This document shows positions 54,735 through 64,000 of a stretch of 64,000 bases of DNA, piece after piece; within the stretch, counting starts at the first letter, position 1, and every line of letters starts with the position of its first letter. The DNA is taken from NCBI GenBank assembly GCA_019914945.1, contig CM034101.1:3669188-3733187 (forward strand). Reading direction: 5' to 3'. Source of the stretch: Typha latifolia. Lineage: Eukaryota > Streptophyta > Magnoliopsida > Poales > Typhaceae. Below the pieces are notes generated by a model, which saw only the letters and a program-made list of their open reading frames with translations, was not told where the DNA came from and made no database searches. Position numbers and translations under genes: made by a program.

Positions 54735-55995
54735 AATATATATTTTGCGCTTTCTTTTCCTCTCGTGGCATCAAATGCGAAGCCTTATTTCCTCTTAAAA
54801 TTGCTGTTGTGTAGGAAGATATCACACAAAATGTTGTATCCATTATTCTCATTATATTATCTGTTCTTTTCTTATAGGATATAGTGTCTGTTGTCTTCTA
54901 GCAATCCATTTACTTTATTATGGCAAATAAAAAGTCAGAGTTACAGTATTTTGAGAGTTCGAATGATCAGTGCAATTTTTAGTACCTTGAATAGTTTTGA
55001 ACTTTGATGGCTGAGAATATATGACATTTGTCTGGTATAACTAGATGGAGATGTTGTAACTTCTACTAGGTTTTCTTATTTGGTGCTTGTTGTTCACTCT
55101 GGGTTATTTTCAGCAGAATATTTATGCTGAATTAGAGAATGTCATTGAATTATAGTGAATGTAGCATGAAGAATTACTATAAATATGTTAGATTAGAAAT
55201 TATTGGTTTTAAATAATTTAATAAATGTTTACTCATTAATTCGTGCACAAGTTGGATGATTTTGGTTTTTTTTTTATAATTTTCAGGAATTTTACTTGAA
55301 ATCGCAACGGTTGGGAAGAAACGGTTGAGAAGAAGATAGGATAAGTTAAAAGCATGGAAGTCTTCAATGATGAACATGATGTTGTAAATCTTCAATAATG
55401 AACATGACATATTGTATCGTTTGATAGAGTTTATCTGTCTACAAATACAATAAGGATCAGCTCTTTTCTGGACATTTTACTACAATTGTTAAATCAACGG
55501 AGGTCCTTTTGACTTCACAGGTGCTGCTAGGAAAACATGGAGAAATACCTGATAGGTAAATGATAAGGAAACCATGTTGCTGATATACAAAACCACTCCA
55601 GGAAATGAAGTCTCAAGTCCACGATTTAGGTTGTATGAATCAATGCTTGTGCTACATAAAATTTGATCCGAATTCCACCTTGGAAGAATTCTAAGGACTG
55701 AAAAAATAAAATAAAAACCAGCGAGCAATTTGCAAGTCATTTAGCATGTTCATTAGTCAAAACTCAAAACTATACAGTGCCATCAGTCTAGTCTTTCCTC
55801 TCTTAATACAACATGGCCAGCACTAGGCTGTTAAGGACGACAGATCATTCAGGATAAAGATTATAATGCTAGCTGCAGCTATATGATGGTAGATGAACAG
55901 ATGATCAAGCATACAGATTACTGAAACATCTTCTAACACTTTCTTTGTCTTTCGATACAATGCAAGTATTGATAGGCTGGTAAATATAACTTAGT
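54735..55995. other. Intergenic between PDH E1beta relic and kelch gene
   Basis: AT-rich; 55490-55995 is probably the 3' UTR of the F-box/kelch gene on the minus strand. No other gene is seen. Confidence 0.55.
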
Positions 55996-57222
55996 TTAAG
56001 CATACAGAACCTGAGAACTGGAAGGTGTCAAGTCAGCAAACTCTCTGGGCACATTAATCTCTTGCCATCGAACAGAAAAGATCTGTTTCCTTGTTTCCCT
56101 GTCAGAAGAGCTACAAGCCATCCTCGCAACATGCCCAACAGCAGCATGGAGGCCTCGGCCGACAACAAAGATTCTATTACTAATACAACTCACAGAGAAA
56201 GGCTTGCGGATCCTCTCAGGCAAAGGGGAGCCCTCAACAGTGTCCCATGAATCGCATTCCATATCATAGACCTTCACCTTCATCCTGTTGTATTCGGAGA
56301 TCACAAACAAGTGATCATAGATGACCACACTCGAACCAGTCCATCCTTCTCGCATCCCAAGAGCCATGGTCTCCCAACGATCGGTTTTGGGATCATACAC
56401 CTGTCCTCTTGGTGAAGACAAGAATGGCCAAACGCAGCCTTCAGTCACATAGAGCCTTTCCTTGAGGACTGCTGAATCAGAGCAGACCATGTTCATGCCC
56501 ATGCTCGCGATAGGCTGCCAATTACCCTTAATGGGATCAAGAACCTCTGCGGAGTCGAGCTCATATTGGTTGGTGCTGTACCCACCAGCAACATAAACGG
56601 AGCCATTAATTACCCCACTGGCAAAGAATGACCTGGCGGTGAGCATCCTACTCATGACAGTCCACCGGTTCTTATAAATTTCATACTTCAATACCAAGTG
56701 GAGAGGACAATCCATGTCCGAGACCAACCCTCCGCAAACAAGGAGGGTGCCATCAGGGGGGATTGCAATGCAACCGAACCCACGAGGGCATGCCCGATCC
56801 CTGCAGGGCATCGCTGGAATAGTATGCCAAGAGAAATGAGTGAGGTCCAGGACTTGCCATTGGATCTTCCCAGTGCATCTATGGAAGGCTAAAGTGAAGA
56901 GCCATGGGTCGCGGAAGCCCAAAGCCCTCCTTTGCATGAAAAAGCACTCTTTGTTGGCCAACAGGTGATGCCACCGCCGGCAGACAAGTCGGCAGGTCAC
57001 GTGGGTCTCGACAGGCAGCCGGAGGAGGCAATTCAGGGCGACATCATCAGGAAGGCCGGGGATAAGAGGGCATAACCCTACTATTGGTTCCGACTCGGAT
57101 GACAACAAAGATGGTGGAGATGAAGGGGTCATGGCAAATCTGAATTTGGGGGTTAGTTTCATTTGGGAATCACCAAGCTTGTGCACTGGAGATTGGTGAG
57201 AGGAGACTCGAACTCGTCGCAT
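55996..57222 (-). CDS. F-box/kelch-repeat protein, At1g30090-like
   Basis: An intronless 408-residue protein. The N-terminus MRRVRVSSHQSPVHKLGDSQ and the linker closely follow what I remember of Arabidopsis At1g30090, which supports the start at 57222 over Met21 or Met31. The F-box lies at about residues 54-97 (IPGLPDDVALNCLLRLPVET, then CRLVCRRWHHLL). It is followed by kelch repeats, each with paired Gly and a spaced Tyr/Trp: LLVCGGLVSDMD, VYVAGGYSTNQYELDSAEVL, GQVYDPKTDRWETM, VKVYDMECDSWDTV and FVVGRGLHAAVG. The C-terminus is FADLTPSSSQVLYA. Such proteins are predicted SCF substrate receptors using a beta-propeller to hold the target; the target is not known. No lesion is seen. Confidence 0.92.
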   Translation of the reverse strand: MRRVRVSSHQSPVHKLGDSQMKLTPKFRFAMTPSSPPSLLSSESEPIVGLCPLIPGLPDDVALNCLLRLPVETHVTCRLVCRRWHHLLANKECFFMQRRALGFRDPWLFTLAFHRCTGKIQWQVLDLTHFSWHTIPAMPCRDRACPRGFGCIAIPPDGTLLVCGGLVSDMDCPLHLVLKYEIYKNRWTVMSRMLTARSFFASGVINGSVYVAGGYSTNQYELDSAEVLDPIKGNWQPIASMGMNMVCSDSAVLKERLYVTEGCVWPFLSSPRGQVYDPKTDRWETMALGMREGWTGSSVVIYDHLFVISEYNRMKVKVYDMECDSWDTVEGSPLPERIRKPFSVSCISNRIFVVGRGLHAAVGHVARMACSSSDRETRKQIFSVRWQEINVPREFADLTPSSSQVLYA

Positions 57223-57914
57223 ATTTTCTTCAATCCAGAACAGAATAGAGGGCCCAAAAGGACGACTTGAACAATCGACTACTCAGAACAATCAAAGCCA
57301 AGGAATTCTCCCCCTTCTACACCATCTACCCTCTGGGGTTCTAAATTTTGCGCTAATCTCAATATCTTGAGCCCTATTCCTCAAAACCTCAGTTCTTCTC
57401 TACCCATTTCTCTAGAGCAAGAACCCAAAAACCCAACAATTATTCTGCTGATGATTATGAGACCACATGCAAGAATGAAGACATAGACTATTTAACATCC
57501 AACATGAAACAAATATAGAACCTTTATCAGAAAGCAATCTCAGATGACTTTAAACAGACCGAAACCTTGTACAACTTTTCCAAACTCAAAGCCAGCAAAG
57601 GAACTAAAGATTAGAAGTCAAGAACCTTACAAGCTTTGGGTGGTTCGAGAATGTCAAAGAAGCTTCGCATGGGATTTGATTTAGCAGCTATTACTGGAAG
57701 AAGAGCAGCAGAAGAGGAAAGTAACAGGAGAGAGGGGGAGAGAGAGGGACAAGGAAGCTACCTACTACAGCGACCAGGAACAAGTTCCAGTGGGCCCTCT
57801 CTTTACTGTTTGCTGTTTTTCTCGTGTTGCAAATTTTGCAGTTGACTAGTTTTTTCTTTTGTTAATTATTACAATCTACAACCCCAGCTATATCCGGTCT
57901 TCATGGTCGCCTCA
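57223..57914. other. Upstream region of the kelch gene
   Basis: Probably 5' UTR and promoter of the F-box/kelch gene (minus). The stretch 57640-57850 is richer in GC and AG and may be a first non-coding exon. No other gene is seen. Confidence 0.45.
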
Positions 57915-58885
57915 GAATTTTTTTCCGTTACAATACCCGTGAAAAACTTCGAATTTACTTCAATCCTACGTTTTCGTTAGTCTACTCTCTGACTTATTGA
58001 TAGACTTATCATATGTGGCATTTATGTCAGATAAATAAAATGACCGAAATGCTCTAAGCATAGTGTAGTCATAGAGAGGCCAAAATAATACCAACAGATT
58101 CTCAAGCTACTACTCCCCTCCCCCCTCCATAGATTCACCGTCGGGACCCTTGTCACCACAGGTGCTGCTAGCACTGTTTGCCGGAATTCCGTATGGGAAT
58201 GTTTGATTGCTTGTCTTTGCCGGCACTATGCTCCTACACCGCCTCCTTACCGCATTGACCACTAGTTTTGACGCCGACGACACCAACCTCCTACCATATC
58301 TCTCACCTAGGTCTCGCCGAATGTCGTTCCTACCATTCGCTTGCAAGTTTCCTCAGCTTTCTCGCTGGATATGCCTTCCTGTCGTGCCCTCAACCATTCT
58401 CCTTGAGGGTGAAAGCAATGATCTATCGCTTCAGTGCCCCACACTGGAGACAACAACAATACAGTCCCTCCGTCTGATGAGCTTGTTGGAGAAAAAGCGT
58501 TTGCGCTCGATCTTGCCCGGAGACCTCCTCTTCTTCCACCTCGTCTCCATTTACCCTTGATCTCCACCCTTTCCCTCTTCTCCTCAGATATCTCATCGTA
58601 CTGTTGATCACGCTAAATTCTATTTCTTCATTCTCTATTCCACTTTACTTTCTTTTTCTCCTCGGCCTTCGATTCTTCCTTCGCAGCGGAGCTCCCCGAC
58701 TGTCAATGAAGGATGTGGTGGTCGCAAGGAGCTTGAGGTTAGAAAAGACTAGAGGAAGAAATGCTGCTAAGAAAGATGGAGGAGAAAGGGGTATAATAGT
58801 CATTAGGTGTATTCTATTATTGTCGTTTGTTGTTTTACTTAAAGCCAAAATTTAGGGAAGATATTGTAAATAAAAAAAAATTAGT
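57915..58885. mobile_element. Possible non-autonomous DNA element with GC-rich core
   Basis: The left end AATTTTTTTCCGTTACAATA resembles the reverse complement of the right end, AATTTTTTTTTATTTACAAT. The inside (58080-58800) is GC-rich, and frames of up to 117 codons occur on both strands, but none has a recognisable domain. It could be a transposon carrying captured sequence, or only a GC-rich relic. Confidence 0.3.
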
Positions 58886-58901
58886 AGAATTTAGGAAGCG
58901 T

Positions 58902-58903
<2 letters not shown>

Positions 58904-58942
<39 letters not shown>
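58904..58942. repeat. Microsatellite (TA)n
   Basis: About 19 uninterrupted TA units. Confidence 0.95.
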
Positions 58943-58946
<4 letters not shown>

Positions 58947-59404
58947 ATATATTGAACCCATGACTTGTTCATAGACTAGCGTCCCACCAACCAACTAGTA
59001 TACCAATGGTTGGTACGGAATTCATGAAACTCGGCTTGTAGAGGATCTCTTTTTTTGCACGGTAGTTTGGCGGATGATTGGGTTGAATGGTTGATGGGTT
59101 GGTGGAATAAAGTTATATCCCAGTACCTAATAGATACTATTCATTTTGGGAGACAGAACCTAATAAATCCTATTCATTTTGAGAGAGAACCTAATAAATA
59201 CTATTCAAAGAGCTGCATGATTTTTTCATAGTTATCCTCAATTTCAAACACTACTGGAAAAGTGATAAACTCTTTTTGGGAGATTCCAACCTTCTAGCTC
59301 TCTAGTTGAGATTATTAGGGAATTAGCTTTCAAATTGGATGGTAATACTAATATGTATATATACATAATCTAACTCTTACTTTGATGAGAACAACTATCT
59401 TATT

Positions 59405-59830
59405 TTAGGAGTAGCAAATGTTAGACCCGATCCGATAGTTCAATACAATAATTTAATTTTAAATATATTTAAATTTAATCTAATCAGATTTGTATCGTAA
59501 ATAGATCAATCCTGCTAACTTTATCATTGAACCGGTTATGCTTTAATTTATTACTTCAGCTTGTTTAACATATTTATGGACTGACTTATCAATTCATTTA
59601 TAGCACGATAACCTAGTTTTGACCGAATAACAAAACTATAATACAAACAAAAAAACATTTATAATGTACACAAAATTATTAAATTAGTTTATAGTCCAAT
59701 TCAACCTATTTATAATTTATATTATTCAATAATCTATTTAATAAATAAGTTATATTCGTATTTATAAATTCTGATCCATTTAATAAACGAGTAATGTGTT
59801 TATGTCCGTGTCTCGATGAAGATGGGATCC
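59405..59830. repeat. Dispersed repeat family, second full-length copy
   Basis: It shares the order and wording of 24540-24860: TTTAAATTTAATCTAATCAG, then an AATAGATCAA word, then TATTACTTCAG, then a GACCGAATAAC word. Same orientation on the plus strand. Non-coding. Confidence 0.5.
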
Positions 59831-60149
59831 AAATTATTAGTGTCTGAATTATGTCATGTATTTTGTTTCCAACATGGAGGAGTTGGCTAAGATTAGTTTG
59901 GATGGAGAAGCCACAAAAATAAGCCATAGGCCGGCTCTGGCTAGAACCATAATTTAACCCTTTTTTTTTTGTGTGCATACCCTAAGAAAAATTAAAAATA
60001 ATAAAAATCGTTGGAATAAAAGTATACGTTTAGTCTCAGACTTATGGTCTTGGGCTGAGGAACACTAACTTTGTCAGCCCATTTATGAAATTGGGCCGGG
60101 CCTGCATATAATATTGCAGTATTGGACCCAAGGACCTAGATGTAAAAAT

Positions 60150-60390
60150 TAAATGAGATTTTTAAATAATTGCCCCTGAAATCTTTCAAAATATTATTAT
60201 TGTGACTACGCTATCTTTAAAATATTATAATTATCACTGAATCACTGTGCTCTATCAAAATATTGTTCTGCTAGTTGAATCTAACTAATCATGATTAAAA
60301 GTGAACTTAGATTTATTTATTTAAAAAAAAGATTTGCCATTACATACATTTTTTGAAATAATTTACAAATTGTCCAAAATTTACCTAATG
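60150..60390. mobile_element. Diverged copy of the 22025-type foldback element
   Basis: It contains TAAATAATTGCCCCTGAAAT, AAAATATTATTATTGTGACT and TTTAAAATATTATAATTATC. These match arm words of the element at 22025-22330. Partial or rearranged. Confidence 0.4.
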
Positions 60391-60464
60391 TTATAATACA
60401 ATAAAAAGTCCATTCTTTTTATCTGAGACACAAATCGTTGATATATATTTAGCACAAACTGCAG

Positions 60465-60690
60465 TTTGCTTACCTAAACTTTGACTCAGTATTATTTTGC
60501 TCTCTAAAGTTATAAAAACGTACAAATTTTTTATTTAAATATTATAATATCAACCCTTATAAGAGTACGTTTGAAGTTACACTTTAGATACCATAAGAAA
60601 TAATTTATACGCTTTCATAATTAAGGAAGATAAAATGATATCAGAATTGAGTCAAAGTTCAAAAAAGTAAAGTGTAACTAAACCTAAACA
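60465..60690. mobile_element. Foldback MITE-like element with ACTTTGACTCA arms
   Basis: AAACTTTGACTCAGTATTAT near 60477 and AGAATTGAGTCAAAGTTC near 60642 are inverted. The arms extend outward (TTACC/GGTTTAGTTAC) and inward (AAACGTACAAATTTTTTA against AAGCGTATAAATTATTT in reverse complement). About 225 bp, non-coding. Confidence 0.6.
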
Positions 60691-60716
60691 TTTCACATTC
60701 TAAAACTTTGAAAAAC

Positions 60717-60721
<5 letters not shown>

Positions 60722-60776
<55 letters not shown>
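60722..60776. repeat. Microsatellite (GA)n
   Basis: About 27 uninterrupted GA units. Confidence 0.95.
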
Positions 60777-60780
<4 letters not shown>

Positions 60781-61459
60781 TAGTTATTTACATATGTTTG
60801 TAAGCTTCAATAAATAGTTGGGATCCTGTCCAAGATCTGACCCACGACATTGATATGTGGGTCCTCTCTGTGGCTCGTGACATCGAGTGCGGTCGAAATA
60901 GTTGTAAGTTGGATGAACAGTAGATAATATTAAAAAGAGAGCGAGCGAGAGAAAAAGAAAAGATACTATAAAATATTGGACAAGTCGCAACTAAAAACAG
61001 TGTGTTTTTAGGGCAAATATACTATTGTGACTGGATCTTTGGACAAAAGAAGGGTAGATCATGGCGACAAAGAAAAGAAAAGAAAGGTGGGAAGTAAAGG
61101 CCAAACGGAGGAGCATCAAAATGGCCGCACGATGTTCGCTCGGAGGACAATTATTTAGAGGAGGTAAAGATTTCGATGCCAATTTTTAGCTAGAAAAAAA
61201 AGGCTGCAGCCATGATGATTCCACAAAAAGCCCAAACAGGAGAGCTATTCCTTTTATCGTATCTTTGATGCCTCTTTTAGGTAAGGCAATTGGGTCTAAG
61301 GATGGATCATGGATTGAGATAAGTCCTACGTCTAGGCCACAGAGATTATAACTACCACTAAAGAGGAGTAGGAACCTTTTAAGCTCACAACTCTCTCATT
61401 GGATCCGAGGTTCTTCTTATTATTTTTTTTATTTTTTTAACCAAATCTGCTCACTCTCA

Positions 61460-61465
61460 GATATA

Positions 61466-61497
<32 letters not shown>
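61460..61497. repeat. (AT)n followed by a T tract
   Basis: About 11 AT units followed by about 16 T residues. Confidence 0.95.
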
Positions 61498-62249
61498 ATG
61501 TCGATAAAAAAAAGAGAGCCTATTTCACTGTAGCTGTCAGTAAAACACAACGCTAATATGTTCAGCGTCTTCTTCATATAAGACATTTATCTGATTAGTA
61601 TTTTATATGTGTCAAGACATAATTGAATCTATTCGGGTATTATTTCAAAAAAGTCTAGAAAAAGCGTTGATAATAAAAAAAAATTAAGGCTAGTTTTATA
61701 AAAATGTTGATAGGATGATGCCATGCATGCATGTCTATACCATTTATAGAAATGTTTATAGAAACTTGGTAACAGGTGACAAGATTTCCCTGTTTTATTT
61801 ATGTTGGCTTCGATTTTCGAGTTCTAGAGTTTATTATTTTTCTAATCTATAACAGTATTGTCGTTTTCCAATTCAAGGATAAGCATGGCAATACCCAAAG
61901 TGGAAGACAACAAGGTTCCATATATAGGATGATGCCACGTCTATACCATTTCCAGAATGTTTGTAGAAACTTGGGGACAAGATTTACTTGTGTTCTTTTA
62001 TATATGTTGCTTTGAATTTGGAAGAGAGAAGCGTTCTGAATTTTATTATTTTATAATCTATAATAATATTGTCCGTTTTCATTTCACGGATAAGTATCCC
62101 AATAGAGTAAACCAACCCCTACCCTAGTGGCAGAAGAATAATTAAAGTTCTAACCCTCATGCATTAGATTAAGGTGTAGTGCGGGTATAAATACAAGTAA
62201 TATGGTTTTAACTTTTATTAACGTGCTGACATCTAATAGAACCATAATT

Positions 62250-62254
<5 letters not shown>

Positions 62255-62290
<36 letters not shown>
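62255..62290. repeat. Microsatellite (TA)n
   Basis: About 18 uninterrupted TA units. Confidence 0.95.
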
Positions 62291-62294
<4 letters not shown>

Positions 62295-62734
62295 TAACTT
62301 TTAATATATATAGGATAGAAAGCAATTTTTTTTATATATTTTTATTTATTAGCCTTTCAACATTCTGAGATTCTCAAATCACGAAAAAATAAATAAATAA
62401 GTAGATAAATATAGAGTACAATGGTCACTCCTTGGTAGGGCCCTCGCCTCCCTTCCCTTCCACGGGAATGCAGCAGTCAAAGGCACAATGATCCTTATGA
62501 TCCACATTCCTACCTTTAATTGGAACTGATACTTTGTGGGCTGTGGCCATTAGAAGCAACTGTCCAAGGAGATCCCAGAGAGGGGATCGGAAGAGCGAGG
62601 GGCGAATTAATAGCAACAACGGGGCAGGCAGGGAGATGCGGATCGCGTGTCGAAATCTGGACCACTGGAACCCAAAGCTACGCACAAAGTAAAGGAGAGA
62701 TGCTCTCCTTGACACAGTTGCTCAGAGGACAACC

Positions 62735-62788
62735 AACACAACACAACACAACACAACACAACACAATGAGAGAGAGAGAGAGAGAGAG
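62735..62788. repeat. Compound microsatellite (ACACA)n(GA)n
   Basis: Six AACAC-type pentamers are followed, after ATG, by about ten GA units. Confidence 0.9.
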
Positions 62789-63094
62789 GCAAAATCTAGA
62801 GGAAGGCAGATCTGGGCAACGTCACCCGAATCCACGGGCCTAAGTAAGTGTAATTATCTTTCCCACTTCCGGCCCCCAACTCGATGATGGATGTGACTCG
62901 TGGCAGATATGTCAAATCCCCCTCCATTCAACAGGAGTCCGACAACAACCAGAAAGTCATCACTTCCATTCTCTTTTGCAAACAAATATATTTACGATTA
63001 ATCTCTCTCTCTCTCAGAAACTTTGAAAACTTTTCCAGAAAGGGGGGGTTAATGGCAATTGTAGAGCAGCAGTCGGGAAGGAGGGTGGGGGATA

Positions 63095-63095
63095 A

Positions 63096-63138
<43 letters not shown>
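63095..63138. repeat. Microsatellite (TAG)n
   Basis: About 14 uninterrupted trinucleotide units. The frames that read it as poly-Ser, poly-Leu or poly-Tyr are artefacts. Confidence 0.95.
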
Positions 63139-63139
<1 letters not shown>

Positions 63140-64000
63140 TGTGCCCGAGAAAGTCCACGTGACGTTGATGGCTCTTGCAAGGGAAACACCCTTTCCAAGT
63201 ACAATTGTTTGCATTTCATTAATAATAAAAGAAAAAAGAGAGTACAATCGTGTGCAAAGTGGGAGGATAGAGAGTTGATAGCATTCTTCAATCTATGACA
63301 AAAGAAGTTAATTTTATTAACTCTAATTTAAATAATTATTATAAACAAAATTATATGGTAATTTAATGATTTAACTTAATGGTACGATTGTGTCTTAAAA
63401 TCTAAATAATTATCTATATTTTTTATTTTATAGCAAAAATTATCTTTTTTTAAGGCCTAACTATTAACGAGAAGGCCATATTTCTTAGAAAGACTGGCTC
63501 ATTTCTATCTATATGTCTAGTCTATTATTAGCATAAAGATTGAGTCAGATCTATTTGTCTAATCTATAATTAACATTTCACCTTATAATTTATTTTAAAA
63601 AAAGAGAGTACAATTGTTTGCAAAGTGGGATGATAGAGATAAGAAAATTTGTTTCTTCTTATTTTATTAATAATTATCCATAGTTTCTGTTTTATAGTGA
63701 CAATTACTCTCTTTTAGGTCTCGCTACCGAGTCTTAGGTTAGGCTTAACTATCGAACTATATACGTTGGAGAGAGTTAACCTACTTTTACCCTTCAAGCT
63801 CACAAGTTTAAAGATAAAAAGGAGGAAAAACAAGTTTTCTTCACTGTACTAAAATAAAATTTCTCTCTATATAAATAAAATAAGGATTGGATAGATAGAA
63901 CTTAGAACAAATTAAATGATCGACCTAGAGTAGGATTAGATGAAACAACTTGCTGGGTGGGGAATTTAGCTAGTCACAATCTACTTCATAGAAAGTGGAT

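Larger units (their letters stand above)
58943..64000. other. Repeat-rich region without a confident gene
   Basis: Very AT-rich with long simple repeats (listed), a dispersed-repeat copy (59405-59830) and foldback elements (60150-60390, 60465-60690). 62400-63200 is a less AT-rich island with simple repeats and a G-box but no recognised protein. The last 800 bases are AT-rich with nothing recognised. Confidence 0.55.

Noticed and set aside
58207..58567. 117-codon plus and 86-codon minus frames
   Set aside because: Neither shows a domain or splice context. They lie in a GC-rich block that may be transposon-derived.
62884..63291. Frames with poly-Ser, poly-Leu, poly-Tyr or poly-Thr
   Set aside because: They are translations of the TAG microsatellite in different frames.

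Overview
This is nuclear DNA from a flowering plant. The genes are split by short-to-medium GT-AG introns, exons are near 45-60% GC, and the intergenic DNA is very AT-rich with many microsatellites and small palindromic elements. Protein details (for example a CDRCGR-type tail on ornithine aminotransferase, as I remember from rice) suggest a monocot outside the grasses. The species cannot be fixed from the sequence alone.

Layout. 1-5.7 kb: no recognised gene. 5.7-14.4 kb: an AUF-type F-box protein (-) followed by mitochondrial ornithine delta-aminotransferase (-, 10 exons). 15.7-16.2 kb: a decayed tau-class glutathione S-transferase copy (-). 16.2-25.2 kb: AT-rich, with foldback elements and one intronless DUF4408/DUF761 membrane protein gene (-). 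25.2-28.7 kb: PEX13 (+, 5 exons). 28.7-33.8 kb: repeats, including a GAGCT-rich element and a tRNA-derived SINE. 33.8-38.8 kb: UBP25-type deubiquitinase (-, 8 exons), head-to-head with peroxisomal glycolate oxidase at 40.6-45.0 kb (+, 11 coding exons). 48.4-49.6 kb: a JAZ8-type TIFY repressor (-, 2 exons). 51.7-52.2 kb: LINE remnant. 52.5-54.7 kb: pseudogene of the plastid pyruvate dehydrogenase E1-beta subunit (+). 56.0-57.2 kb: F-box/kelch protein (-). 57.2-64.0 kb: repeats and microsatellites, no confident gene.

Functional themes. PEX13 is part of the docking machinery that imports PTS1 proteins such as glycolate oxidase, whose copy here ends in SRL. Four genes touch ubiquitin or jasmonate signalling (two F-box proteins, a ubiquitin protease, a JAZ). 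I see no sign that the window is a co-regulated cluster. The strongest larger pattern is gene order: F-box-OAT, UBP25-GLO and JAZ-PDH E1beta-kelch all have counterpart neighbourhoods in Arabidopsis as I remember its locus numbers, so much of this window looks like an old, conserved gene neighbourhood. I found no previously undescribed system that the sequence would support.
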